A stretch of 64,000 nt of DNA. Source: Auanema rhodensis (taxonomy: Eukaryota > Nematoda > Chromadorea > Rhabditida > Rhabditidae). The stretch covers positions 62,001-126,000 of the forward strand of contig CAXKVF010000002.1 in assembly GCA_964057225.1 (NCBI GenBank), written 5' to 3'. How positions within the stretch are numbered: position 1 is the stretch's first letter; the number at the start of each line of letters is the position of its first letter. The translations under genes and the position numbers were made by a program. Under the pieces are notes generated by a model that was not told the DNA's origin, ran no database searches, and saw only the letters and a program-made list of their open reading frames with translations. Below are positions 1 through 13,476 of this stretch, piece after piece.

Positions 1-155
1 CACAATTAGAAAACGCAATATATTGTATCGAGGAAAAACTCAAGGAAGATGCATATTTATCGTCTGTATTGCACATTTCAACACCGTGGAATGAAGTTGT
101 AATACTGTTTTTTTCATATTTTCTTAAAGAATATACAAAACCTAAATATCTTCAC

Positions 156-249
156 TTGAAATGTACAACACAGTTTAAAATCGCAATATATTGTATCGAG
201 AAAAAACTCAAGGAAGATGCATATTTATCGTCTGTATTGCACATTTCAA
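156..249. repeat. imperfect inverted repeat inside the monomer (first complete example)
   Basis: Arm 1 is TTGAAATGTACAACACA at 156-172 and arm 2 is TGTATTGCACATTTCAA at 233-249. Arm 2 matches the reverse complement of arm 1 at 15 of 17 positions. The same pair occurs in essentially every monomer (positions 1-17 and 78-94), so arms alternate along the array at 77 and 91 bp start spacing, roughly half a monomer. The arms could pair as a hairpin or cruciform in single strands or RNA. Function is not shown. Confidence 0.85.
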
Positions 250-492
250 CACGGTGGAATGAAGTTGTAATATTTTTTTTTTTCATATTTTCTTAAAGAA
301 TATACAAAACCTTAGTATCTTCACTTGAAATGTACAACACAATTAGAAAACGCAATATATTGTATCGAGGAAAAACTCAAGGAAGATGCATATTTATCGT
401 CTGTATTGCACATTTCAACACCGTGGAATGAAGTTGTAATACTGTTTTTTTCATATTTTCTTAAAGAATATACAAAACCTAAATATCTTCAT

Positions 493-586
493 TTGAAATG
501 TACAACACAGTTTAAAATCGCAATATATTGTATCGAGAAAAAACTCGAGGAAGATGCATATTTATCGTCTGTGTTGCACATTTCAA
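493..586. repeat. inverted repeat, better-matched variant (16/17)
   Basis: In monomers with GTGTTGCAC instead of GTATTGCAC, arm 2 (570-586) matches the reverse complement of arm 1 (493-509) at 16 of 17 positions. This G variant travels with GAGAAAAAACTCGAGG in the same monomer and is common throughout the array. Confidence 0.8.
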
Positions 587-1332
587 CACGGTGGAATGAA
601 GTTGTAATATTTTTTTTTTCATATTTTCTTAAAGAATATACAAAACCTAAATATCTTCACTTGAAATGTACAACACAGTTTAAAATCGCAATATATTGTA
701 TCGAGGAAAAACTCAAGGAAGATGCATATTTATCGTCTGTATTGCACATTTCAATACCGTGGAATGATGTTGTAATACTGTTTTTTTCATATTTTCTTAA
801 AGAATATACAAAACCTAAATATGTTCACTTGAAATGTACAACACAATTAGAAATCGCAATATATTGTATCGAGGAAAAACTCAAGGAAGATGCATATTTA
901 TCGTCTGTATTGCACATTTCAACACGGTGGAATGAAGTTGTAATATTTTTTTTTTCATATTTTCTTAAAGAATATACAAAATCTAAATATCTTCACATGA
1001 AATGTACAACACAATTAGAAATCGCAATATATTGTATCGAGGAAAAACTCAAGGAAGATGCATATTTATCGTCTGTATTGCACATTTCAACACCGTGGAA
1101 TGATGTTGTAATACTGTTTTTTTCATATTTTCTTAAAGAATATACAAAACCTAAATATCTTCACTTGAAATGTACAACACAGTTTAAAATCGCAATATAT
1201 TGTATCGAGGAAAAACTCAAGGAAGATGCATATTTATCGTCTGTATTGCACATTTCAACACCGTGGAATGAAGTTTTAATACTGTTTTTTTCATATTTTC
1301 TTAGAGAATATACAAAACCTAAATATCTTCAC

Positions 1333-1484
1333 TTCCTTGAGTTGAAATGTACAACACAGTTCAAAATCGCAAGGAAGATGCATATTTATCGTCTGTATTG
1401 CACATTTCAACACCGTGGAATGAAGTTTTAATACTGTTTTTTTCATATTTTCTTAGAGAATATACAAAACCTAAATATCTTCAC
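1333..1484 (+). repeat. truncated monomer (-25 bp) with 9-bp inverted insertion, locus 1
   Basis: Nine extra bases TTCCTTGAG (1333-1341) stand before the monomer start, followed by a 143-bp monomer lacking 25 bp between two CAA triplets, leaving ATCGCAAGGAAGATG. CTTCCTTGAGTT is the reverse complement of AACTCAAGGAAG in intact monomers. Confidence 0.9.
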
Positions 1485-2827
1485 TTGAAATGTACAACAC
1501 AGTTTAAAATCGCAATATATTGTATCGAGGAAAAACTCAAGGAAGATGCATATTTATCGTCTGTATTGCACATTTCAACACGGTGGAATGAAGTTGTAAT
1601 ATTTTTTTTTCATATTTTCTTAAAGAATATACAAAACCTAAATATCTTCACATGAAATGTACAACACAATTAGAAATTGCAATATATTGTATCGAGGAAA
1701 AACTCAAGGAAGATGCATATTTATCGTCTGTATTGCACATTTCAACACCGTGGAATGAAGTTGTAATACTGTTTTTTTCATATTTTCTTAAAGAATATAC
1801 AAAATCTTAGTATCTTCACTTGAAATGTACAACACAGTTTGGAATCGCAATATATTGTATCGAGGAAAAACTCAAGGAAGATGCATATTTATCGTCTGTA
1901 TTGCACATTTCAACACCGTGGAATGAAGTTGTAATATTTTTTTTTTCATATTTTCTTAAAGAATATACAAAACCTAAATATCTTCACTTGAAATGTACAA
2001 CACAATTAGAAATCGCAATATATTGTATCGAGGAAAAACTCAAGGAAGATGCATATTTATCGTCTGTATTGCACATTTCAACACCGTGGAATGATGTTGT
2101 AATACTGTTTTTTTCATATTTTTTTAAAGAATATACAAAACCTTAGTATTTTCACTTGAAATGTACAACACAATTAGAAAACGCAATATATTGTATCGAG
2201 GAAAAACTCAAGGAAGATGCATATTTATCGTCTGTATTGCACATTTCAACACCGTGGAATGATGTTGTAATACTGTTTTTTTCATATTTTCTTAAAGAAT
2301 ATACAAAACCTAAATATGTTCACTTGAAATGTACAACACAATTAGAAATCGCAATATATTGTATCGAGGAAAAACTCAAGGAAGATGCATATTTATCGTC
2401 TGTATTGCACATTTCAACACGGTGGAATGAAGTTGTAATATTTTTTTTTTCATATTTTCTTAAAGAATATACAAAATCTAAATATCTTCACATGAAATGT
2501 ACAACACAATTAGAAATCGCAATATATTGTATCGAGGAAAAACTCAAGGAAGATGCATATTTATCGTCTGTATTGCACATTTCAACACCGTGGAATGATG
2601 TTGTAATACTGTTTTTTTCATATTTTCTTAAAGAATATACAAAACCTAAATATCTTCACTTGAAATGTACAACACAGTTTAAAATCGCAATATATTGTAT
2701 CGAGGAAAAACTCAAGGAAGATGCATATTTATCGTCTGTATTGCACATTTCAACACCGTGGAATGAAGTTTTAATACTGTTTTTTTCATATTTTCTTAGA
2801 GAATATACAAAACCTAAATATCTTCAC

Positions 2828-2979
2828 TTCCTTGAGTTGAAATGTACAACACAGTTCAAAATCGCAAGGAAGATGCATATTTATCGTCTGTATTGCACAT
2901 TTCAACACCGTGGAATGAAGTTTTAATACTGTTTTTTTCATATTTTCTTAGAGAATATACAAAACCTAAATATCTTCAC
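2828..2979 (+). repeat. truncated monomer with 9-bp inverted insertion, locus 2
   Basis: It has the same insertion and the same deletion junction as at 1333-1484, as part of the 1,495-bp-offset duplicate. Confidence 0.9.
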
Positions 2980-4490
2980 TTGAAATGTACAACACAGTTT
3001 AAAATCGCAATATATTGTATCGAGGAAAAACTCAAGGAAGATGCATATTTATCGTCTGTATTGCACATTTCAACACGGTGGAATGAAGTTGTAATATTTT
3101 TTTTTCATATTTTCTTAAAGAATATACAAAACCTAAATATCTTCACATGAAATGTACAACACAATTAGAAATTGCAATATATTGTATCGAGGAAAAACTC
3201 AAGGAAGATGCATATTTATCGTCTGTATTGCACATTTCAACACCGTGGAATGAAGTTGTAATACTGTTTTTTTCATATTTTCTTAAAGAATATACAAAAC
3301 CTAAATATCTTCACTTGAAATGTACAACACAGTTTAAAATCGCAATATATTGTATCGAGAAAAAACTCGAGGAAGATGCATATTTATCGTCTGTGTTGCA
3401 CATTTCAACACGGTGGAATGAAGTTGTAATATTTTTTTTTTCATATTTTCTTAAAGAATATACAAAACCTAAATATCTTCACTTGAAATGTACAACACAA
3501 TTAGTAATCGCAATATATTGTATCGAGGAAAAACTCAAGGAAGATGCATATTTATCGTCTGTATTGCACATTTCAACACCGTGGAATGAAGTTGTAATAC
3601 TGTTTTTTTCATATTTTCTTAAAGAATATACAAAACCTAAATATCTTCATTTGAAATGTACAACACAGTTTAAAATCGCAATATATTGTATCGAGAAAAA
3701 ACTCGAGGAAGATGCATATTTATCGTCTGTGTTGCACATTTCAACACGGTGGAATGAAGTTGTAATATTTTTTTTTTCATATTTTCTTAAAGAATATACA
3801 AAACCTAAATATCTTCACTTGAAATGTACAACACAGTTTAAAATCGCAATATATTGTATCGAGGAAAAACTCAAGGAAGATGCATATTTATCGTCTGTAT
3901 TGCACATTTCAATACCGTGGAATGATGTTGTAATACTGTTTTTTTCATATTTTCTTAAAGAATATACAAAACCTAAATATGTTCACTTGAAATGTACAAC
4001 ACAATTAGAAATCGCAATATATTGTATCGAGGAAAAACTCAAGGAAGATGCATATTTATCGTCTGTATTGCACATTTCAACACGGTGGAATGAAGTTGTA
4101 ATATTTTTTTTTTCATATTTTCTTAAAGAATATACAAAATCTAAATATCTTCACATGAAATGTACAACACAATTAGAAATCGCAATATATTGTATCGAGG
4201 AAAAACTCAAGGAAGATGCATATTTATCGTCTGTATTGCACATTTCAACACCGTGGAATGATGTTGTAATACTGTTTTTTTCATATTTTCTTAAAGAATA
4301 TACAAAACCTAAATATCTTCACTTGAAATGTACAACACAGTTTAAAATCGCAATATATTGTATCGAGGAAAAACTCAAGGAAGATGCATATTTATCGTCT
4401 GTATTGCACATTTCAACACCGTGGAATGAAGTTTTAATACTGTTTTTTTCATATTTTCTTAGAGAATATACAAAACCTAAATATCTTCAC

Positions 4491-4642
4491 TTCCTTGAGT
4501 TGAAATGTACAACACAGTTCAAAATCGCAAGGAAGATGCATATTTATCGTCTGTATTGCACATTTCAACACCGTGGAATGAAGTTTTAATACTGTTTTTT
4601 TCATATTTTCTTAGAGAATATACAAAACCTAAATATCTTCAC
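4491..4642 (+). repeat. truncated monomer with 9-bp inverted insertion, locus 3
   Basis: It has the same insertion (4491-4499) and 25-bp deletion. The monomer after it is of the CCG/GATGTT type, unlike locus 1, where it is CGG/T9, which places a duplication edge here. Confidence 0.9.
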
Positions 4643-5314
4643 TTGAAATGTACAACACAGTTTAAAATCGCAATATATTGTATCGAGGAAAAACTCAAGG
4701 AAGATGCATATTTATCGTCTGTATTGCACATTTCAACACCGTGGAATGATGTTGTAATACTGTTTTTTTCATATTTTCTTAAAGAATATACAAAACCTAA
4801 ATATGTTCACTTGAAATGTACAACACAATTAGAAATCGCAATATATTGTATCGAGGAAAAACTCAAGGAAGATGCATATTTATCGTCTGTATTGCACATT
4901 TCAACACCGTGGAATGAAGTTGTAATATTTTTTTTTTCATATTTTCTTAAAGAATATACAAAATCTAAATATCTTCACATGAAATGTACAACACAATTAG
5001 AAATCGCAATATATTGTATCGAGGAAAAACTCAAGGAAGATGCATATTTATCGTCTGTATTGCACATTTCAACACCGTGGAATGATGTTGTAATACTGTT
5101 TTTTTCATATTTTCTTAAAGAATATACAAAACCTAAATATCTTCACATGAAATGTACAACACAATTAGAAATTGCAATATATTGTATCGAGGAAAAACTC
5201 AAGGAAGATGCATATTTATCGTCTGTATTGCACATTTCAACACCGTGGAATGAAGTTTTAATACTGTTTTTTTCATATTTTCTTAGAGAATATACAAAAC
5301 CTAAATATCTTCAC

Positions 5315-5466
5315 TTCCTTGAGTTGAAATGTACAACACAGTTCAAAATCGCAAGGAAGATGCATATTTATCGTCTGTATTGCACATTTCAACACCGTGG
5401 AATGAAGTTTTAATACTGTTTTTTTCATATTTTCTTAGAGAATATACAAAACCTAAATATCTTCAC
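5315..5466 (+). repeat. truncated monomer with 9-bp inverted insertion, locus 4
   Basis: It has the same junctions. It lies near the left end of copy 1 of the 4,500-bp unit and is identical to the one at 9815. Confidence 0.9.
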
Positions 5467-5991
5467 TTGAAATGTACAACACAGTTTAAAATCGCAATAT
5501 ATTGTATCGAGGAAAAACTCAAGGAAGATGCATATTTATCGTCTGTATTGCACATTTCAACACGGTGGAATGAAGTTGTAATATTTTTTTTTCATATTTT
5601 CTTAAAGAATATACAAAACCTAAATATCTTCACATGAAATGTACAACACAATTAGAAATTGCAATATATTGTATCGAGGAAAAACTCAAGGAAGATGCAT
5701 ATTTATCGTCTGTATTGCACATTTCAACACCGTGGAATGAAGTTGTAATACTGTTTTTTTCATATTTTCTTAAAGAATATACAAAACCTAAATATCTTCA
5801 CTTGAAATGTACAACACAGTTTAAAATCGCAATATATTGTATCGAGAAAAAACTCGAGGAAGATGCATATTTATCGTCTGTGTTGCACATTTCAACACGG
5901 TGGAATGAAGTTGTAATATTTTTTTTTTCATATTTTCTTAAAGAATATACAAAACCTAAATATCTTCACTTGAAATGTACAACACAATTAG

Positions 5992-7068
5992 TAATCGCAA
6001 TATATTGTATCGAGGAAAAACTCAAGGAAGATGCATATTTATCGTCTGTATTGCACATTTGAACACCGTGATATGAAGTTGTAATACTGTTTTTTTCATA
6101 TTTTCTTAAAGAATATACAAAACCTAAATATGTTCACTTGAAATGTACAACACAATTAGAAATCGCAATATATTGTATCGAGGAAAAACTCAAGGAAGAT
6201 GCATATTTATCGTCTGTATTGCACATTTCAACACGGTGGAATGAAGTTGTAATATTTTTTTTTTCATATTTTCTTAAAGAATATACAAAACCTAAATATC
6301 TTCACATGAAATGTACAACACAATTAGAAATCGCAATATATTGTATCGAGGAAAAACTCAAGGAAGATGCATATTTATCGTCTGTATTGCACATTTCAAC
6401 ACCGTGGAATGATGTTGTAATACTGTTTTTTTCATATTTTCTTAAAGAATATACAAAACCTAAATATGTTCACTTGAAATGTACAACACAATTAGAAATC
6501 GCAATATATTGTATCGAGGAAAAACTCAAGGAAGATGCATATTTATCGTCTGTATTGCACATTTGAACACCGTGATATGAAGTTGTAATACTGTTTTTTT
6601 CATATTTTCTTAAAGAATATACAAAACCTAAATATGTTCACTTGAAATGTACAACACAATTAGAAATCGCAATATATTGTATCGAGGAAAAACTCAAGGA
6701 AGATGCATATTTATCGTCTGTATTGCACATTTCAACACGGTGGAATGAAGTTGTAATATTTTTTTTTTCATATTTTCTTAAAGAATATACAAAACCTAAA
6801 TATCTTCACATGAAATGTACAACACAATTAGAAATCGCAATATATTGTATCGAGGAAAAACTCAAGGAAGATGCATATTTATCGTCTGTATTGCACATTT
6901 CAACACCGTGGAATGATGTTGTAATACTGTTTTTTTCATATTTTCTTAAAGAATATACAAAACCTAAATATGTTCACTTGAAATGTACAACACAATTAGA
7001 AATCGCAATATATTGTATCGAGGAAAAACTCAAGGAAGATGCATATTTATCGTCTGTATTGCACATTT
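5992..7068 (+). repeat. nested trimer duplication (504 bp)
   Basis: Segment 5992-6564 matches 6496-7068 at an offset of exactly three monomers. The marker is CATTTGAACACCGTGATATG (two substitutions creating TGA) at 6057 and 6561. The duplication is copied within the 4,500-bp unit and so recurs at about 10492-11568. Confidence 0.88.
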
Positions 7069-8824
7069 CAACACGGTGGAATGAAGTTGTAATATTTTTT
7101 TTTTCATATTTTCTTAAAGAATATACAAAATCTAAATATCTTCACATGAAATGTACAACACAATTAGAAATCGCAATATATTGTATCGAGGAAAAACTCA
7201 AGGAAGATGCATATTTATCGTCTGTATTGCACATTTCAACACCGTGGAATGATGTTGTAATACTGTTTTTTTCATATTTTCTTAAAGAATATACAAAACC
7301 TAAATATCTTCACTTGAAATGTACAACACAGTTTAAAATCGCAATATATTGTATCGAGGAAAAACTCAAGGAAGATGCATATTTATCGTCTGTATTGCAC
7401 ATTTCAACACGGTGGAATGAAGTTGTAATATTTTTTTTTCATATTTTCTTAAAGAATATACAAAACCTAAATATCTTCACATGAAATGTACAACACAATT
7501 AGAAATTGCAATATATTGTATCGAGGAAAAACTCAAGGAAGATGCATATTTATCGTCTGTATTGCACATTTCAACACCGTGGAATGAAGTTGTAATACTG
7601 TTTTTTTCATATTTTCTTAAAGAATATACAAAACCTAAATATCTTCACTTGAAATGTACAACACAGTTTAAAATCGCAATATATTGTATCGAGAAAAAAC
7701 TCGAGGAAGATGCATATTTATCGTCTGTGTTGCACATTTCAACACGGTGGAATGAAGTTGTAATATTTTTTTTTTCATATTTTCTTAAAGAATATACAAA
7801 ACCTAAATATCTTCACTTGAAATGTACAACACAATTAGTAATCGCAATATATTGTATCGAGGAAAAACTCAAGGAAGATGCATATTTATCGTCTGTATTG
7901 CACATTTCAACACCGTGGAATGAAGTTGTAATACTGTTTTTTTCATATTTTCTTAAAGAATATACAAAACCTAAATATCTTCATTTGAAATGTACAACAC
8001 AGTTTAAAATCGCAATATATTGTATCGAGAAAAAACTCGAGGAAGATGCATATTTATCGTCTGTGTTGCACATTTCAACACGGTGGAATGAAGTTGTAAT
8101 ATTTTTTTTTTCATATTTTCTTAAAGAATATACAAAACCTAAATATCTTCACTTGAAATGTACAACACAGTTTAAAATCGCAATATATTGTATCGAGGAA
8201 AAACTCAAGGAAGATGCATATTTATCGTCTGTATTGCACATTTCAATACCGTGGAATGATGTTGTAATACTGTTTTTTTCATATTTTCTTAAAGAATATA
8301 CAAAACCTAAATATGTTCACTTGAAATGTACAACACAATTAGAAATCGCAATATATTGTATCGAGGAAAAACTCAAGGAAGATGCATATTTATCGTCTGT
8401 ATTGCACATTTCAACACGGTGGAATGAAGTTGTAATATTTTTTTTTTCATATTTTCTTAAAGAATATACAAAATCTAAATATCTTCACATGAAATGTACA
8501 ACACAATTAGAAATCGCAATATATTGTATCGAGGAAAAACTCAAGGAAGATGCATATTTATCGTCTGTATTGCACATTTCAACACCGTGGAATGATGTTG
8601 TAATACTGTTTTTTTCATATTTTCTTAAAGAATATACAAAACCTAAATATCTTCACTTGAAATGTACAACACAGTTTAAAATCGCAATATATTGTATCGA
8701 GGAAAAACTCAAGGAAGATGCATATTTATCGTCTGTATTGCACATTTCAACACCGTGGAATGAAGTTTTAATACTGTTTTTTTCATATTTTCTTAGAGAA
8801 TATACAAAACCTAAATATCTTCAC

Positions 8825-8976
8825 TTCCTTGAGTTGAAATGTACAACACAGTTCAAAATCGCAAGGAAGATGCATATTTATCGTCTGTATTGCACATTTC
8901 AACACCGTGGAATGAAGTTTTAATACTGTTTTTTTCATATTTTCTTAGAGAATATACAAAACCTAAATATCTTCAC
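8825..8976 (+). repeat. truncated monomer with 9-bp inverted insertion, locus 5
   Basis: It has the same junctions. It is the second truncated monomer of copy 1 of the 4,500-bp unit. Confidence 0.9.
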
Positions 8977-9814
8977 TTGAAATGTACAACACAGTTTAAA
9001 ATCGCAATATATTGTATCGAGGAAAAACTCAAGGAAGATGCATATTTATCGTCTGTATTGCACATTTCAACACGGTGGAATGAAGTTGTAATATTTTTTT
9101 TTCATATTTTCTTAAAGAATATACAAAACCTAAATATCTTCACATGAAATGTACAACACAATTAGAAATTGCAATATATTGTATCGAGGAAAAACTCAAG
9201 GAAGATGCATATTTATCGTCTGTATTGCACATTTCAACACCGTGGAATGAAGTTGTAATATTTTTTTTTCATATTTTCTTAAAGAATATACAAAACCTAA
9301 ATATCTTCACTTGAAATGTACAACACAGTTTAAAATCGCAATATATTGTATCGAGAAAAAACTCGAGGAAGATGCATATTTATCGTCTGTGTTGCACATT
9401 TCAACACGGTGGAATGAAGTTGTAATATTTTTTTTTTCATATTTTCTTAAAGAATATACAAAACCTAAATATCTTCACTTGAAATGTACAACACAATTAG
9501 TAATCGCAATATATTGTATCGAGGAAAAACTCAAGGAAGATGCATATTTATCGTCTGTATTGCACATTTCAACACCGTGGAATGATGTTGTAATACTGTT
9601 TTTTTCATATTTTCTTAAAGAATATACAAAACCTAAATATCTTCACATGAAATGTACAACACAATTAGAAATTGCAATATATTGTATCGAGGAAAAACTC
9701 AAGGAAGATGCATATTTATCGTCTGTATTGCACATTTCAACACCGTGGAATGAAGTTTTAATACTGTTTTTTTCATATTTTCTTAGAGAATATACAAAAC
9801 CTAAATATCTTCAC

Positions 9815-9966
9815 TTCCTTGAGTTGAAATGTACAACACAGTTCAAAATCGCAAGGAAGATGCATATTTATCGTCTGTATTGCACATTTCAACACCGTGG
9901 AATGAAGTTTTAATACTGTTTTTTTCATATTTTCTTAGAGAATATACAAAACCTAAATATCTTCAC
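9815..9966 (+). repeat. truncated monomer with 9-bp inverted insertion, locus 6
   Basis: It has the same junctions, and it lies in copy 2 of the 4,500-bp unit. Confidence 0.9.
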
Positions 9967-12900
9967 TTGAAATGTACAACACAGTTTAAAATCGCAATAT
10001 ATTGTATCGAGGAAAAACTCAAGGAAGATGCATATTTATCGTCTGTATTGCACATTTCAACACGGTGGAATGAAGTTGTAATATTTTTTTTTCATATTTT
10101 CTTAAAGAATATACAAAACCTAAATATCTTCACATGAAATGTACAACACAATTAGAAATTGCAATATATTGTATCGAGGAAAAACTCAAGGAAGATGCAT
10201 ATTTATCGTCTGTATTGCACATTTCAACACCGTGGAATGAAGTTGTAATACTGTTTTTTTCATATTTTCTTAAAGAATATACAAAACCTAAATATCTTCA
10301 CTTGAAATGTACAACACAGTTTAAAATCGCAATATATTGTATCGAGAAAAAACTCGAGGAAGATGCATATTTATCGTCTGTGTTGCACATTTCAACACGG
10401 TGGAATGAAGTTGTAATATTTTTTTTTTCATATTTTCTTAAAGAATATACAAAACCTAAATATCTTCACTTGAAATGTACAACACAATTAGTAATCGCAA
10501 TATATTGTATCGAGGAAAAACTCAAGGAAGATGCATATTTATCGTCTGTATTGCACATTTGAACACCGTGATATGAAGTTGTAATACTGTTTTTTTCATA
10601 TTTTCTTAAAGAATATACAAAACCTAAATATGTTCACTTGAAATGTACAACACAATTAGAAATCGCAATATATTGTATCGAGGAAAAACTCAAGGAAGAT
10701 GCATATTTATCGTCTGTATTGCACATTTCAACACGGTGGAATGAAGTTGTAATATTTTTTTTTTCATATTTTCTTAAAGAATATACAAAACCTAAATATC
10801 TTCACATGAAATGTACAACACAATTAGAAATCGCAATATATTGTATCGAGGAAAAACTCAAGGAAGATGCATATTTATCGTCTGTATTGCACATTTCAAC
10901 ACCGTGGAATGATGTTGTAATACTGTTTTTTTCATATTTTCTTAAAGAATATACAAAACCTAAATATGTTCACTTGAAATGTACAACACAATTAGAAATC
11001 GCAATATATTGTATCGAGGAAAAACTCAAGGAAGATGCATATTTATCGTCTGTATTGCACATTTGAACACCGTGATATGAAGTTGTAATACTGTTTTTTT
11101 CATATTTTCTTAAAGAATATACAAAACCTAAATATGTTCACTTGAAATGTACAACACAATTAGAAATCGCAATATATTGTATCGAGGAAAAACTCAAGGA
11201 AGATGCATATTTATCGTCTGTATTGCACATTTCAACACGGTGGAATGAAGTTGTAATATTTTTTTTTTCATATTTTCTTAAAGAATATACAAAACCTAAA
11301 TATCTTCACATGAAATGTACAACACAATTAGAAATCGCAATATATTGTATCGAGGAAAAACTCAAGGAAGATGCATATTTATCGTCTGTATTGCACATTT
11401 CAACACCGTGGAATGATGTTGTAATACTGTTTTTTTCATATTTTCTTAAAGAATATACAAAACCTAAATATGTTCACTTGAAATGTACAACACAATTAGA
11501 AATCGCAATATATTGTATCGAGGAAAAACTCAAGGAAGATGCATATTTATCGTCTGTATTGCACATTTCAACACGGTGGAATGAAGTTGTAATATTTTTT
11601 TTTTCATATTTTCTTAAAGAATATACAAAATCTAAATATCTTCACATGAAATGTACAACACAATTAGAAATCGCAATATATTGTATCGAGGAAAAACTCA
11701 AGGAAGATGCATATTTATCGTCTGTATTGCACATTTCAACACCGTGGAATGATGTTGTAATACTGTTTTTTTCATATTTTCTTAAAGAATATACAAAACC
11801 TAAATATCTTCACTTGAAATGTACAACACAGTTTAAAATCGCAATATATTGTATCGAGGAAAAACTCAAGGAAGATGCATATTTATCGTCTGTATTGCAC
11901 ATTTCAACACGGTGGAATGAAGTTGTAATATTTTTTTTTCATATTTTCTTAAAGAATATACAAAACCTAAATATCTTCACATGAAATGTACAACACAATT
12001 AGAAATTGCAATATATTGTATCGAGGAAAAACTCAAGGAAGATGCATATTTATCGTCTGTATTGCACATTTCAACACCGTGGAATGAAGTTGTAATACTG
12101 TTTTTTTCATATTTTCTTAAAGAATATACAAAACCTAAATATCTTCACTTGAAATGTACAACACAGTTTAAAATCGCAATATATTGTATCGAGAAAAAAC
12201 TCGAGGAAGATGCATATTTATCGTCTGTGTTGCACATTTCAACACGGTGGAATGAAGTTGTAATATTTTTTTTTTCATATTTTCTTAAAGAATATACAAA
12301 ACCTAAATATCTTCACTTGAAATGTACAACACAATTAGTAATCGCAATATATTGTATCGAGGAAAAACTCAAGGAAGATGCATATTTATCGTCTGTATTG
12401 CACATTTCAACACCGTGGAATGAAGTTGTAATACTGTTTTTTTCATATTTTCTTAAAGAATATACAAAACCTAAATATCTTCATTTGAAATGTACAACAC
12501 AGTTTAAAATCGCAATATATTGTATCGAGAAAAAACTCGAGGAAGATGCATATTTATCGTCTGTGTTGCACATTTCAACACGGTGGAATGAAGTTGTAAT
12601 ATTTTTTTTTTCATATTTTCTTAAAGAATATACAAAACCTAAATATCTTCACTTGAAATGTACAACACAGTTTAAAATCGCAATATATTGTATCGAGGAA
12701 AAACTCAAGGAAGATGCATATTTATCGTCTGTATTGCACATTTCAATACCGTGGAATGATGTTGTAATACTGTTTTTTTCATATTTTCTTAAAGAATATA
12801 CAAAACCTAAATATGTTCACTTGAAATGTACAACACAATTAGAAATCGCAATATATTGTATCGAGGAAAAACTCAAGGAAGATGCATATTTATCGTCTGT

Positions 12901-13324
12901 ATTGCACATTTCAACACGGTGGAATGAAGTTGTAATATTTTTTTTTTCATATTTTCTTAAAGAATATACAAAATCTAAATATCTTCACATGAAATGTACA
13001 ACACAATTAGAAATCGCAATATATTGTATCGAGGAAAAACTCAAGGAAGATGCATATTTATCGTCTGTATTGCACATTTCAACACCGTGGAATGATGTTG
13101 TAATACTGTTTTTTTCATATTTTCTTAAAGAATATACAAAACCTAAATATCTTCACTTGAAATGTACAACACAGTTTAAAATCGCAATATATTGTATCGA
13201 GGAAAAACTCAAGGAAGATGCATATTTATCGTCTGTATTGCACATTTCAACACCGTGGAATGAAGTTTTAATACTGTTTTTTTCATATTTTCTTAGAGAA
13301 TATACAAAACCTAAATATCTTCAC

Positions 13325-13476
13325 TTCCTTGAGTTGAAATGTACAACACAGTTCAAAATCGCAAGGAAGATGCATATTTATCGTCTGTATTGCACATTTC
13401 AACACCGTGGAATGAAGTTTTAATACTGTTTTTTTCATATTTTCTTAGAGAATATACAAAACCTAAATATCTTCAC
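13325..13476 (+). repeat. truncated monomer with 9-bp inverted insertion, locus 7
   Basis: It has the same junctions. It is the last occurrence of the 9-bp insertion in the window. Confidence 0.9.

Larger units (their letters stand above)
1..5001 (+). repeat. mosaic satellite block with ~1.0-1.2 kb near-identical segments
   Basis: There is no gene here, only 168-bp monomers. Segment 756-1804 reappears at 2251-3299 (offset 1,495 bp, nine monomers minus 17 bp). It is bounded on the left by CAATACC versus CAACACC at 755/2250 and on the right by AAAATCTTAG versus AAAACCTAAA. Segment ~352-1581 reappears at ~3510-4739 (offset 3,158). The offsets depart from multiples of 168 because each interval holds a truncated monomer and a 9-T tract. 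Confidence 0.85.
5002..9501 (+). repeat. 27-monomer higher-order unit, copy 1 (4,500 bp)
   Basis: The sequence from 5002 to 9569 matches 9502 to 14069 at a constant offset of 4,500 bp; I saw no difference when comparing it line by line. The left limit is GAA versus GTA at 5001/9501. The length is explained exactly as 27 monomers (4,536) minus two truncated monomers (2 x 16 net) minus four 9-T tracts. Such identity over 4.5 kb means very recent duplication, active homogenisation, or an assembly duplication. Confidence 0.9.

Noticed and set aside
87-112. CENP-B box in CATTTCAACACCGTGGAATGAAG or its reverse complement
   Set aside because: The essential TTCG and CGGG positions of the mammalian box are not matched with correct spacing on either strand.
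129-147. Second inverted repeat ATATT...AATAT around TTCTTAAAG
   Set aside because: The arms are only five bases of A/T with a bulged centre, which is expected often in sequence this AT-rich.
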